Below are positions 15,776-24,351 of a stretch of 64,000 nt of DNA, in pieces. The notes beneath the pieces are model-generated. The model had not been told where the DNA came from. It searched no databases and was given only the letters and a program-made list of their open reading frames with translations. Source of the DNA: JACRAR01 sp041674385 (GTDB lineage Bacteria; Pseudomonadota; Gammaproteobacteria; Burkholderiales; Rhodocyclaceae); assembly GCA_041674385.1 (NCBI GenBank), contig JBAYVU010000010.1:1-64000 (forward strand), read 5' to 3'. Within the stretch, counting starts at the first letter, position 1. Each line of letters starts with the position of its first letter. The position numbers and the translations under genes were made by a program.

Positions 15776-16346
15776 GCCCCGCCACCTCGGAGAGATTGGC
15801 GAAATCCACGCCGAGCAGTTGCATTGCCGCGGCCAAACGCTCTTCAGGCGGCAGTTCGAAAAGAATTTGCGGATCGGCAGCGACGGTCAGCCAGGCATTC
15901 TGCGAAAGTTCCCATTCGAGCTGGCCGGCTGACCAGCCGGCGTAGCCGAGGGTCACCAGTATCTCCGACGGGATGCCGGTTGCCGCCATTTCCTGGAGGA
16001 TGTCGCGGGTGCTGGTGAGTCCGATGTCATCCTTGACGGTCAGCGTCGATTGCCAGTGGCCGGCCGGGCGATGCAGCACAAAACCTCGGTCGGTTTGTAC
16101 CGGGCCGCCGAAATATACCGGCATGGCGCCGATGGAAGACTCCCTTGCGGCAGCCTCGAAAGGAATATTGACGCGCTGGAACAGCGTCGCCAGATCCATG
16201 TCGATGGGGCGATTGACGATGATGCCGAGCGCTCCCTGCTGGTTATGTTCGCAGATGTAAGTGAGGGAGCGGGAAAAACTCGGATCGGCCATGGCGGGCA
16301 TGGCAATCAGGAAGTGATGGGTGAGGCAAACTTCGGCGTCGATCAC
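15768..16346 (-). CDS. yqgE: UPF0301/AlgH family protein (YqgE)
   Basis: A 192-residue YqgE/AlgH protein. Signature segments are LTHHFLIAMPAMADPSFSRS, YICEHNQQGALGIIVNRP, YFGGPVQTDRGFVLH and LGYAGWSAGQLEWEL. The function is unknown; AlgH influences alginate in Pseudomonas. The start is GTG at 16346 with no recognisable Shine-Dalgarno. An in-frame ATG 15 codons later would cut into the conserved N-terminus. It heads the yqgE-ruvX-pyrR-pyrB-pyrC' operon. Confidence 0.93.
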   Translation of the reverse strand: MIDAEVCLTHHFLIAMPAMADPSFSRSLTYICEHNQQGALGIIVNRPIDMDLATLFQRVNIPFEAAARESSIGAMPVYFGGPVQTDRGFVLHRPAGHWQSTLTVKDDIGLTSTRDILQEMAATGIPSEILVTLGYAGWSAGQLEWELSQNAWLTVAADPQILFELPPEERLAAAMQLLGVDFANLSEVAGHA

Positions 16347-16382
16347 GCTTGTATTGTAATCCGTTGCGGCCGGTTCTGTTAT
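16346..16382 (-). promoter_or_regulatory. Candidate promoter for the yqgE-pyr operon, possibly leaderless
   Basis: On the minus strand a TACAAT box (16358-16353) sits so close to the GTG start (16346) that transcription would begin at about the start codon. The -35 region about 17 nt upstream (ATAACA-like, near 16382-16377) is weak. The absence of a Shine-Dalgarno fits a leaderless message but does not prove it. Confidence 0.25.
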
Positions 16383-16491
16383 AAAACCTGTCGGGCGGTG
16401 CGGCCCACATTCGCGCTTTCAGCCGGCCGCATACCGCCATGTGGATGATAGAATTCCGGCTTTGCGGCACGCCGCGACAAGGAGTCTTCCC

Positions 16492-17100
16492 GTGCAGATC
16501 GTTTGTCTCGACCTTGAAGGGGTGCTCGTTCCGGAAATATGGATCGAGTTTTCCCAGCGCACCGGCATCCCGGAACTGTGCCGCACTACCCGCGACGAGC
16601 CGGACTATGACAAACTGATGAAGGGCCGGCTGGCCCTGCTGGCGCAACATAAACTCGGCCTGCCGGATATCCAGAAAGTCATCGCGGCGATGGGGCCGAT
16701 GGCTGGCGCCAAGGACTTCCTGGATAACCTGCGGCAAAGTTTCCAGGTGATCATCCTGTCTGATACTTTCTACGAATTCGCCATGCCCCTGATGCAGCAA
16801 CTGGGCATGCCGACGTTGTTCTGCCACAAGCTGGAGACCGATGCGCGGGGTTTTGTGGTCAATTACCGGCTGCGCATGCCGGAGCAGAAACGCGAGGCGG
16901 TGAAGCGCCTCAAGGAACTCAACTTCAAGGTGATCGCCGCCGGCGATTCCTACAACGACACCGCCATGCTCGGCGAAGCGCATGCCGGCATCCTGTTTCA
17001 CCCGCCGGAGAACGTGATTCGGGAGTTTCCGCAATTTCCGGTCACCCTGAGCTACGCCGAGCTCGACGCGGAAATCCGCAAGGCCAGCGCCAGGATTTGA
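16492..17100 (+). CDS. thrH: ThrH: phosphoserine phosphatase / homoserine phosphotransferase
   Basis: A 202-residue HAD-family phosphatase. GTG at 16492 is the start, with AAGGAG 7 nt upstream. The nucleophile motif is CLDLEGVLVPEIW with Asp7 and Glu9, the ThrH form of DxD. Motif II lies in VIILSDTFYEF, and motif III/IV is AAGDSYNDTAML. Pseudomonas ThrH dephosphorylates phosphoserine and can transfer the phosphate to homoserine, linking serine and threonine synthesis. It stands alone on the strand between the divergent yqgE operon and purU. Confidence 0.93.
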   Translation: MQIVCLDLEGVLVPEIWIEFSQRTGIPELCRTTRDEPDYDKLMKGRLALLAQHKLGLPDIQKVIAAMGPMAGAKDFLDNLRQSFQVIILSDTFYEFAMPLMQQLGMPTLFCHKLETDARGFVVNYRLRMPEQKREAVKRLKELNFKVIAAGDSYNDTAMLGEAHAGILFHPPENVIREFPQFPVTLSYAELDAEIRKASARI

Positions 17101-17101
17101 T

Positions 17102-17223
17102 GTTCCGCCGCCGAGCCGCCTGCGTGAAGCCTCCCCTTCGGGGGACAAGGCGGAACTGTTGTAACAGATGGAAGCCGTGCGTGGCGCGGCTGAACATACG
17201 TCACCCCTTTCCTCGGGAAGGGG
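17102..17223 (+). repeat. Intergenic hairpins between thrH and purU
   Basis: Directly after the thrH stop, GTTCCGCC (17102-17109) pairs with GGCGGAAC (17149-17156) around an inner TCCCC-TTC-GGGG hairpin (17132-17143). A second stem, CCCCTTTCC (17204-17212) with GGGAAGGGG (17215-17223), lies just ahead of purU. Neither is followed by a T-run, so they are not classical terminators. They resemble dispersed palindromic intergenic elements of GC-rich proteobacteria (inference). Confidence 0.5.
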
Positions 17224-17245
17224 GTTGGGGGGAAGGTCTTTAGAT

Positions 17246-18115
17246 ATGCACCGCGAACGCTTCTATACCTTGGCCGCATCTTGCCCCGACCGCGTCGGCA
17301 TCATCGCGCGGGTGGCCGGCTTCATCGCCGAACATAAGGGCTGGATTCTCGAATCGAGCTACCACGCCGACGACCCGGATGGCGGCGCCAGCCGCTACTT
17401 CATGCGGATCGAGGTCAAGGCGGCCTCGTTGCCCTTCGATATCGGCGAATTCAGAAGGAAATTCCAGTCGATTGCCGCGGAACTGGCGATGGACTGGACG
17501 CTCAGCGACAGCGCCAGGAAAAAGCGCGTGGTTATCCTGGTGTCGAAGCAGGAGCACTGCCTTTACGACCTTTTGGCGCGCTGGCAATCGAAGGAGCTCG
17601 ACATCGAGATTCCTTGCGTGATTTCCAACCACGACGCTTTGCGCGGTTTCGTCGAATGGCACGGCATTCCCTTTCACCATGTGCCGGTCGGCCCGGACAA
17701 CAAGACCGCTGCGTTTGCCGAAGTGATGCGCTTGTTCGATGCCGTGCAGGCCGACACGATGGTGCTGGCGCGCTTCATGCAGATACTCCCGCCGCAAGTC
17801 TGCACCGCCTACCCGGGGCGGATCATCAATATTCACCACAGTTTCCTGCCCAGTTTCGTCGGTGCCAAACCCTATCACCAGGCCTATCAGCGTGGCGTCA
17901 AACTGATCGGGGCGACCTGTCATTACGTCACCGCCGCTCTCGATCAGGGTCCGATCATCGAACAGGATGTCATACGCATAGACCATTCCGATTCGGTCGA
18001 GGACATGGTGCGCTACGGCAAGGATATCGAGAAAGCCGTCCTGGCCCGGGGCCTGCGCTACCATCTTGAGGATCGCGTGCTGACGCACGGCAACAAGACC
18101 ATCGTTTTCAGATAA
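17246..18115 (+). CDS. purU: Formyltetrahydrofolate deformylase
   Basis: A 289-residue enzyme that hydrolyses 10-formyl-THF to THF and formate, balancing one-carbon pools. It has an N-terminal ACT domain (CPDRVGIIARVAGFIAEHKGWI, about 12-33) and a C-terminal formyltransferase-type hydrolase domain with INIHHSFLPSFVGAKPYHQA and ALDQGPIIEQD. I start at the ATG at 17246; the frame extends upstream through the intergenic hairpins, but the family begins here. GGAAGG lies about 10 nt upstream. Confidence 0.95.
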   Translation: MHRERFYTLAASCPDRVGIIARVAGFIAEHKGWILESSYHADDPDGGASRYFMRIEVKAASLPFDIGEFRRKFQSIAAELAMDWTLSDSARKKRVVILVSKQEHCLYDLLARWQSKELDIEIPCVISNHDALRGFVEWHGIPFHHVPVGPDNKTAAFAEVMRLFDAVQADTMVLARFMQILPPQVCTAYPGRIINIHHSFLPSFVGAKPYHQAYQRGVKLIGATCHYVTAALDQGPIIEQDVIRIDHSDSVEDMVRYGKDIEKAVLARGLRYHLEDRVLTHGNKTIVFR

Positions 18116-18190
18116 ACCACACACTTCCGCTGAACCTGCCGGCAACGATCTTGCTGTTGGCGCGGTGCTTGCTGTAATGGGAGATAGACC

Positions 18191-20941
18191 ATGATTGTGA
18201 AATTTGTCCGGGCGGGCTTGCCGCTCTGGGGGCGCCTGAACAAGGCTGCGGCAGTGGCTGTGTTGTTCGCCGCCTGCTGTTTGCCTTTCACTGCGCAAGC
18301 CGATGTGGCTTTGCCAAGCGGCGTGAGCTTCGTCACGACGGTCGAAGGCATCAGCGAATATCGCCTGGTCAACGGACTCAAGGTGCTGCTGTTTCCCGAC
18401 GCATCCAAGCCGACCCTGACGGTCAATATCACCTACCTGGTCGGGTCGCGCCACGAGAACTATGGCGAGACCGGCATGGCGCATTTGCTTGAGCACATGG
18501 TTTTCAAGGGCACGCCGACGCATCCGAATATTTCCAAGGAATTCGAGCAGCGCGGCGCCCGTCCCAATGGTTCGACCTGGCTCGACCGGACCAATTACTA
18601 TGAGTTGCTGCCGGCCACCGAAGACAACCTGCAATGGGCGATCGCGCTGGAAGCCGACCGGATGGTGAACTCCTTCATCGCCAAAAAGGATCTCGATTCG
18701 GAGATGACGGTGGTGCGCAATGAATTCGAGATGGGCGAGAACAGGCCGCAAAGCGTCCTGCTGAAGCGCCTCCAGAGCATCGCTTACGACTGGCACAGCT
18801 ACGGTCGCTCGACCATCGGCAACCGCAGCGATATCGAAAACGTGCGCATCGAGAATTTGCAGGCCTTCTACCGCACCTACTACCAGCCCGACAATGCCGT
18901 GCTGGTCATCGCCGGCAAGTTCGATCCAGCCAAGGCGTTGCTGTTTGTCGCCAGTTCGTTTGGCAACATTCCCCTGCCGCAACGCAAGCTGCCGCCGTTC
19001 TGGACCGTGGAGCCGACTCAGGATGGCGAACGCAGCTTCGTGGTGCGCCGCAAGGACGACGTGCAGATGGTGTGGGTGGCGTACAAGGTGCCTTCGGCGC
19101 TGCACCCGCATAGCGATGCGCTGGAGCTCGCCGCCAAGATGCTCGGCGACACGCCCACCGGACGCCTGCACAAGATGCTGGTCGAGAGCGGCAAGGCCAC
19201 CACGGTTTTCAATTTCGATTTGACCGGCTACGCGCCCGGCCTGCAGATCTTCGGCGCCACCGTGAAGAAAGGCAAAGCCGTGGAACCGGTGCGCGATGCG
19301 CTGCTCCAGGCGATAGAAGGATACTCGCGCACGCCGCCTTCGGCGCAGGAACTCGATCGCGTCAAAATCAAGGTTCGCAACCAGCTCGACGAGGTGTTCA
19401 ATAACCACGAATCGATCGGCTTGGCGCTGTCCGAATTCGTCGCATTGGGCGACTGGCGCTTGTTTTTCAAGGTACGCGACGATCTGGCCAAAGTTACCGC
19501 CGCGGAGGTCGTGAATGCGACGCGGCTTTACTTTCGGCGCGACAATCGCACCGTCGGCATCTATTTGCCGGAGGATGTTCCGCAGCGCGTAGACATTCCC
19601 GCCGCGCCGGCGCTCGCGGAGGTCATGAAAGACTTCGCGGTGTCGGCCTCGGTTTCCGAGGCGGAAAGCTTCGACCCGAGTCCGGCGAACATCGATGCCC
19701 GCACCCAGCGCTTGAGCATGGGCGGGATGAAGCTGGCGTTGTTGCCGAAGAAGAATCGCGGCGAGACGGTGACGGTCAGCTTGCGCCTGAATTATGGCGA
19801 CGAGAAATCCCTGTTCGGCAAGCAAACCATTCAACAACTGACTGCCGCCATGATCGGACGCGGCACCAGCCGCATGACGCGTGCCGAGCTGGCGGATGCC
19901 CGCGACAAACACAAAATGACAGGTGGTTTCTGGCACTTCCAGACGACCGGTGCCAACTTGGCGAACGCCCTGCGCCTGGCCGTGCATGCGATCCGCCAGG
20001 CTTCATTTCCGGCCAGCGAGTTCGAACAGCTCAAGAAGGAGACCCTCACCCACCTCGAAGCTCAGCGCAATGAGCCGGCTGCGCGTGCCGGTGAAGCCAT
20101 CGCGCGGCATTTCAACCACTACCCCAAGGGCGACCCGCGTTATGCCCCGTCGCTGGACGAGCAGCTGGCGGACCTGAAAGCGGTGACGCTGGACCAGGTC
20201 AAACTTTTCCATCGCGATTTCTACGGCGCCTCGTCCGGGCAGATCGCTATCGTCGGCGATTTCGAGATGGAGCCGGCCAAGGCCGTGTTGCAAGAGGAAC
20301 TGGCCAACTGGAAGAGCCGCCGCCCCTATGCCCGCGTGTATTGGCAGCACGCCGATATTCCGGCCGCCGAGATGCAGGTTGCCACGCCGGACAAGGAAAA
20401 CGCCTATCTGAGCGCCCGCATCAACCTGGCACTCAAGGACGATGCGCCGGACTATGCGGCCATGCTGGTGGCCAATAATGTCATGGGCGGAGGCTTCCTG
20501 AGCTCCCGCCTGATGGAACGGCTGCGCCAGAAAGAGGGCTTAAGCTACGGCACGCGTGCGCAGTTGTCCGTGTCCGCTTACGACAATGCGGGCCGTTGGA
20601 GCATCATGGCCATCGCGGCACCGCAGAACATGGCCAAGGCCGAGGCAGCGATACGCGAGGAAGTCGCGCGCGCGCTCCGGGAGGGTTTCTCTGCCGCAGA
20701 GATTGCCAGCGCCATCGACAACCTGTTGCAACTGCGCATGCAAACCCGGGCTCAGGATGCCGTCGTTGCGGGGACTTGGATCGACTACCTGGATCTCGGC
20801 CGCAGCTTTACCTCGTGGTCGGCGCGGATCGACCAGCAGATCAAGGCAGTCACTCCGGAAACCGCTCTGGCGGCATTTCGTAAGTATGTGCAGGCCGACA
20901 AGATCACGTTTGCTATCGCCGCAGACCCGGCCAAGCGCTAA
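18191..20941 (+). CDS. M16 family zinc metallopeptidase (insulinase/pitrilysin), exported, two-unit
   Basis: A 916-residue protein with a signal peptide (cleavage near A37, TAQA-D). The first M16 unit carries the inverted zinc motif HLLEH (98-102), with Glu178 as third ligand in VRNEFEMGEN. The second unit (about 480-916) lacks HxxEH but keeps GGGFLSSRLMERLRQKEGLSYG, the Arg/Tyr substrate-binding motif. Active and inactive units fused in one chain are typical of periplasmic M16 proteases, which degrade small peptides. GGGAGA lies 6 nt before the ATG. It stands between purU and rpoH on the same strand. Confidence 0.93.
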   Translation: MIVKFVRAGLPLWGRLNKAAAVAVLFAACCLPFTAQADVALPSGVSFVTTVEGISEYRLVNGLKVLLFPDASKPTLTVNITYLVGSRHENYGETGMAHLLEHMVFKGTPTHPNISKEFEQRGARPNGSTWLDRTNYYELLPATEDNLQWAIALEADRMVNSFIAKKDLDSEMTVVRNEFEMGENRPQSVLLKRLQSIAYDWHSYGRSTIGNRSDIENVRIENLQAFYRTYYQPDNAVLVIAGKFDPAKALLFVASSFGNIPLPQRKLPPFWTVEPTQDGERSFVVRRKDDVQMVWVAYKVPSALHPHSDALELAAKMLGDTPTGRLHKMLVESGKATTVFNFDLTGYAPGLQIFGATVKKGKAVEPVRDALLQAIEGYSRTPPSAQELDRVKIKVRNQLDEVFNNHESIGLALSEFVALGDWRLFFKVRDDLAKVTAAEVVNATRLYFRRDNRTVGIYLPEDVPQRVDIPAAPALAEVMKDFAVSASVSEAESFDPSPANIDARTQRLSMGGMKLALLPKKNRGETVTVSLRLNYGDEKSLFGKQTIQQLTAAMIGRGTSRMTRAELADARDKHKMTGGFWHFQTTGANLANALRLAVHAIRQASFPASEFEQLKKETLTHLEAQRNEPAARAGEAIARHFNHYPKGDPRYAPSLDEQLADLKAVTLDQVKLFHRDFYGASSGQIAIVGDFEMEPAKAVLQEELANWKSRRPYARVYWQHADIPAAEMQVATPDKENAYLSARINLALKDDAPDYAAMLVANNVMGGGFLSSRLMERLRQKEGLSYGTRAQLSVSAYDNAGRWSIMAIAAPQNMAKAEAAIREEVARALREGFSAAEIASAIDNLLQLRMQTRAQDAVVAGTWIDYLDLGRSFTSWSARIDQQIKAVTPETALAAFRKYVQADKITFAIAADPAKR

Positions 20942-20989
20942 GAAGAACCAAGAACCCATTCACCCATTCGACAGAACTTTTCTGATTGA

Positions 20990-21016
20990 TTAGCACTCTT
21001 AGTCGATGAGTGCTAA
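20990..21016 (+). promoter_or_regulatory. CIRCE element (HrcA operator) before rpoH
   Basis: TTAGCACTC (20990-20998), a 9-nt spacer and GAGTGCTAA (21008-21016) match the CIRCE consensus exactly on both arms. A TAAAAT -10 candidate (21014-21019) overlaps the right arm, with TTAGCA (20990-20995) as a -35 candidate 18 nt away, so bound HrcA would block polymerase. The start codon of rpoH is 24 nt downstream, preceded by the strong ribosome site AAGGGAGGTG. Confidence 0.93.
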
Positions 21017-21039
21017 AATGCAATCAAGGGAGGTGAATT

Positions 21040-21909
21040 ATGCGTAATGCGCTATCGATTCAACACTTTGCCTTGCCAACCACGGTTGGCAGCTTAGAAA
21101 ACTATATTCAGGCGGCGAACCGCATGCCGATGCTCTCCGAAGCGGAGGAGATCGATTTGGCGCGCCGCTTCCGTAATCAGGATGACCTGGAAGCGGCACG
21201 AGAGTTGGTGTTGTCCCATCTGCGCCTGGTGATTTCGATTGCCCGTGGCTATTTGGGGTATGGCTTGCCGCATGCCGACTTGATACAGGAAGGCAATATC
21301 GGGCTGATGAAGGCCGTCAAGCGTTTCGATCCGGAACGGGGAGTGCGTTTGGTTTCGTTCGCCATTCATTGGATCAAGGCCGAGATTCACGAATACGTCT
21401 TGAAGAACTGGCGTCTGGTGAAGGTCGCTACGACCAAAGCCCAGCGCAAGCTGTTCTTCAATCTGCGCAGCCTGAAAAAAGGCTTCGCAACCTTGAGTCC
21501 GGATGAGGTCCGGGCAGTCGCCAGCCAACTCGGCGTCAAGCCCGATGAGGTCGTCGAGATGGAAACGCGTCTGTCCGGCCAGGATGTTTCCCTGGAACCT
21601 CTCAGCGAAGACGAAGACGATCAATATTCCCCGATCGCCTATTTGCCGGCGGATGTCAGCAGCGAACCTTCGGCGGTGTTGGAACGCAAGGAATACGACC
21701 ATCTTCAGGGGGAAGGCCTGCGCGAAGCATTGGCCGGACTGGATGAACGCAGCCGCAATATCGTTGCGAAACGCTGGCTGGCCGATGAAGGCGAAGCCCA
21801 GACGCTGCATGAACTGGCTGCGGAATACGGCGTTTCCGCCGAACGCATTCGCCAGATCGAAGTCAAGGCTTTGCAAAAAATGCGCGGGGCACTGACGGCT
21901 GCCGCATAA
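21040..21909 (+). CDS. rpoH: RNA polymerase heat-shock sigma factor (sigma-32)
   Basis: A 289-residue sigma-70 family protein. Region 2 is visible with DLIQEGNIGLMKAVKRFDPERGVR and the helix VSFAIHWIKAEIHEYVLKNW. The RpoH box QRKLFFNLR marks it as sigma-32 and binds DnaK/FtsH controllers. Region 4 ends with ELAAEYGVSAERIRQIEVKAL. It directs transcription of chaperone and protease genes. The perfect CIRCE immediately upstream indicates repression by HrcA as well, unlike E. coli. A hairpin terminator follows the stop. Confidence 0.96.
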   Translation: MRNALSIQHFALPTTVGSLENYIQAANRMPMLSEAEEIDLARRFRNQDDLEAARELVLSHLRLVISIARGYLGYGLPHADLIQEGNIGLMKAVKRFDPERGVRLVSFAIHWIKAEIHEYVLKNWRLVKVATTKAQRKLFFNLRSLKKGFATLSPDEVRAVASQLGVKPDEVVEMETRLSGQDVSLEPLSEDEDDQYSPIAYLPADVSSEPSAVLERKEYDHLQGEGLREALAGLDERSRNIVAKRWLADEGEAQTLHELAAEYGVSAERIRQIEVKALQKMRGALTAAA

Positions 21910-21923
21910 GTTGTTGCCAACAA

Positions 21924-21962
21924 ACGGGCCGCCCAGCGACACTGGGCGGCCCGTGGTTTTTT
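21924..21962 (+). terminator. Rho-independent terminator of rpoH, probably shared with sco1
   Basis: A perfect 13-bp stem, ACGGGCCGCCCAG (21924-21936) with CTGGGCGGCCCGT (21942-21954), encloses the loop CGACA. GG and TTTTTT follow on the + strand. The minus-strand side after the stem reads TTTGTTGG, so it may also stop transcripts coming from sco1. The T-run overlaps the sco1 stop codon. Confidence 0.93.
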
Positions 21963-22578
21963 ATTTCCCCGCCAGCAGCAGCTTGAGATCGGCCGCGATG
22001 TTCTGCGGCGACGTGGCGAACATCATGTACAGCCGCAAGCGGCCCTGTGGGTCATACACATAACCATTGGCGGTATGGTCAACGGTATAGGTGTTCGGCG
22101 TACTTCCCGCCTGTTTTTGATAGAACACCTTGAATTCACTGGCTGTGGCGGCGGTAGTGGCAGCATCGGCAGACAAGCCGACAAACGACGGGTTGAATTG
22201 CGGAACGTAAGCCGCAAGCAATTCACGGGTATCGCGTTCAGGATCAACCGTGATGAACAGCACCTGCACGCGCTGGGCATCCTCGCCGAGCAGCTTCATC
22301 GCCTCGGCCAAGTTGGCCAGCGTGGTCGGACAGACATCCGGACATTGCAGGTATCCAAAGAAAACGATCACCGCCTTGCCTTTGTAATCAGCCAGACGGC
22401 GCAGTTTGCCGGTGTGGTCGGTCAGTGGCACGGCAAACTCCCGAGCGAATTCTGCACCGGTAATATTGGTGCTGGTGAAGCGTGGCGGTTCGCCACAAGC
22501 AAACAGCAAAGCAGCAAGGCCAATGATCAGCCAGCGGCTGCTGGCAGCACGGCGGAGGGAACGAGAGCAGATATTCAT
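21961..22578 (-). CDS. SCO1/SenC copper chaperone lipoprotein
   Basis: A 205-residue thioredoxin-fold protein. LLFACGEPP is a lipobox with Cys28 as lipidation site. Copper ligands are Cys79 and Cys83 (CPDVC) and His168 (TVDHTANGYVYDP), the full Sco set. Sco proteins deliver copper to the CuA site of cytochrome c oxidase and reduce its cysteines. No oxidase gene is nearby. The ATG at 22578 overlaps the DUF1624 stop (ATGA), so the two are translationally coupled. Confidence 0.93.
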   Translation of the reverse strand: MNICSRSLRRAASSRWLIIGLAALLFACGEPPRFTSTNITGAEFAREFAVPLTDHTGKLRRLADYKGKAVIVFFGYLQCPDVCPTTLANLAEAMKLLGEDAQRVQVLFITVDPERDTRELLAAYVPQFNPSFVGLSADAATTAATASEFKVFYQKQAGSTPNTYTVDHTANGYVYDPQGRLRLYMMFATSPQNIAADLKLLLAGK

Positions 22579-23393
22579 GATTTTGAATGGGCGGATCCGA
22601 GCAAGTGCGTTACGGGAATGAGTATCCCCAATATCAGGGGTTGATGCAGCAGGTAGATGGCCAGGGTATGTCGTCCCAGCCATGCCAGGGTCAGCGTGGC
22701 GCGCGATTGCTTTGCTGGGTTTTCGCTTGGCTGTTGCCGGATAGACAGCTTTGCAGCTGCGTATCCGATCAGGCAGACGCCGAACCAAGGCATCATCGGC
22801 ACATAATCCAAGGTCTGGGGCTTGTGGGTCATCAAACCCAGCCATGCCAAGCCAGGAAAGTCGAAAACAGGATGGGAATAACTATTGCCCAGCCCGATAG
22901 CGACAAGCCCCAGCAGGCCAGCCAGCCAGGTCTGAAGCGGCTGTAGCAGCACGACGAAGCTCATTAGGGCGATCGCATGCAAGGCGCCAAAATAGATCGT
23001 CCAGCCGGGGAGAAATATCCAACTGCCTGCTGTGACCAATACGGCGGCAGCCGCTATTTTCCCGGTTCGCAGCAATTTCTGTTGCAGGTCTTTTTGTTGT
23101 ATTTCCGCCAAAGCCAGGCTTGCGCCGACGATCGTCAAGAATGACCCGAGAATCAACGCACGCGCGGCCAGCCAGCGCGGATCGTCGTTGATGTCGTAAT
23201 GAATCCAGCCCAGGTAGTTCAGATCGAAGCCGAGATGATAGAAAATCATCATCAAGAGAGCCCCACCGCGAATCGCGTCGATTGCCGCGATTCGCGGTGT
23301 CGTCGGCTTACGCAAGTCTTTGCCGGGCAGTCTTGCCGGCGCATGCGATGGACGCGATTTCCTCATTCGCACACATCGATTAATTGAGAACAC
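22575..23393 (-). CDS. DUF1624 / heparan-alpha-glucosaminide N-acetyltransferase-like membrane protein
   Basis: A 272-residue polytopic membrane protein with about seven hydrophobic segments. Motifs are IAAIDAIRGGALLMMIFYHLGFDL near the N-terminus, a family-defining DxxRG...H pattern, and LAWLGRHTLAIYLLHQPLILG near the C-terminus. This places it in DUF1624, related to acyltransferase 3 proteins. The acyl acceptor is unknown. The start is uncertain: GTG at 23393 gives the full frame, and an ATG at 23366 is an alternative. It sits 10 nt after hprK and couples to sco1. Confidence 0.82.
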   Translation of the reverse strand: MFSINRCVRMRKSRPSHAPARLPGKDLRKPTTPRIAAIDAIRGGALLMMIFYHLGFDLNYLGWIHYDINDDPRWLAARALILGSFLTIVGASLALAEIQQKDLQQKLLRTGKIAAAAVLVTAGSWIFLPGWTIYFGALHAIALMSFVVLLQPLQTWLAGLLGLVAIGLGNSYSHPVFDFPGLAWLGLMTHKPQTLDYVPMMPWFGVCLIGYAAAKLSIRQQPSENPAKQSRATLTLAWLGRHTLAIYLLHQPLILGILIPVTHLLGSAHSKS

Positions 23394-23403
23394 ACCCTTG
23401 TAT

Positions 23404-24351
23404 CTAGTGGTAGGGATCGTTGTCGTTGAAGCTGAGCGCCCGTTCCTGCCGGTCGAGAAATTCCTGCATGCTGTCTATGCCGCGGTAATGGAGGATCGTC
23501 GAGCGTACCGCGGCCTCCAGCAACACGGCCAGGTTACGTCCAGCGGCGACGGGGATTGCCACCTTGCGTACCGGCAGGCCGAGGATGGTCTCGGTTTGCG
23601 CGTCGAGGGGCAGCCGTGCGGCTTCAGGTACGCCAACCAGCGTCTTTTGCAGATAGACGATGAGCTTGAGCTTCATCTTGCGACGGCAAGCGGTCTCGCC
23701 GAAAATCGTGCGGATGTTGAGCAGGCCCAGTCCGCGCACTTCAAGAAAATCCTTGAGCAGTTCGGGGCAACGGCCTTCGAGGGTGTCGGGGGATATGCGC
23801 GACACCTCGACGACATCGTCCGCCACCAGGCCATGACCACGCGAAATGAGGTCGAGGCCGAGCTCGCTTTTCCCGACGCCGGAATCGCCGGTAATCAACA
23901 CGCCCATGCCCAGCACATCCATGAACACGCCGTGAAGAGAGACGGTTTCCGCCAGTTGACGCGACAGGTACAGGCGGAAAGAATCGATTACCGCGGCGGC
24001 AGAGAACGGCGAAACGAATAACGGGGTATTGCCGCGTTCGCATAGACCGCGAAGCGTTTCGGGAATGGCGCAAGCGTCGGCGACGATGATGGCGGGCGGG
24101 CGGGCGGCGATGATTTCCCCGATATGATGAATGACTTTTTCCTGCGGTTGGGTGACTGCCCAGCTTATCTCGGGCGAACCGAGCACCTGGATACGGTCCG
24201 GATGAATCAGGTTGAGATGGCCGACCAGATCGGCCGGAGAAATGTCGAGCTGAGCGACTGAAATGGTGGCATTGAGCGATCCGCACACCCACTCCAGTTG
24301 CAGCCTGTCACGATTGCGCTCAAACAGCTGCGCGACGATAAGATGGGGCAT
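23404..24351 (-). CDS. hprK: HPr kinase/phosphorylase
   Basis: A 315-residue enzyme. The N-terminal HprK domain (1-130) precedes the kinase domain with Walker A GDSGVGKS (155-162), the signature EVRGLGLLNIRTIFG and RGHGLVADDVVEV. It phosphorylates and dephosphorylates a serine of HPr, controlling the regulatory PTS. Its start lies 32 nt inside ptsN, a tight coupling. No ptsH, ptsI or rapZ follows; the next gene is the DUF1624 protein, so the HPr partner is encoded elsewhere. Confidence 0.95.
   Translation of the reverse strand: MPHLIVAQLFERNRDRLQLEWVCGSLNATISVAQLDISPADLVGHLNLIHPDRIQVLGSPEISWAVTQPQEKVIHHIGEIIAARPPAIIVADACAIPETLRGLCERGNTPLFVSPFSAAAVIDSFRLYLSRQLAETVSLHGVFMDVLGMGVLITGDSGVGKSELGLDLISRGHGLVADDVVEVSRISPDTLEGRCPELLKDFLEVRGLGLLNIRTIFGETACRRKMKLKLIVYLQKTLVGVPEAARLPLDAQTETILGLPVRKVAIPVAAGRNLAVLLEAAVRSTILHYRGIDSMQEFLDRQERALSFNDNDPYH

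Noticed and set aside
14836..16491. PyrR-type attenuator for the pyr operon
   Set aside because: The genes overlap from yqgE to pyrB, and no antiterminator/terminator pair is visible before yqgE.
17240..19987. A 915-codon open frame on the minus strand opposite purU and the M16 peptidase
   Set aside because: It mirrors codon positions of two clear genes in GC-rich DNA, has His/Arg/Gln-rich low-information sequence and no ribosome site or family motif.
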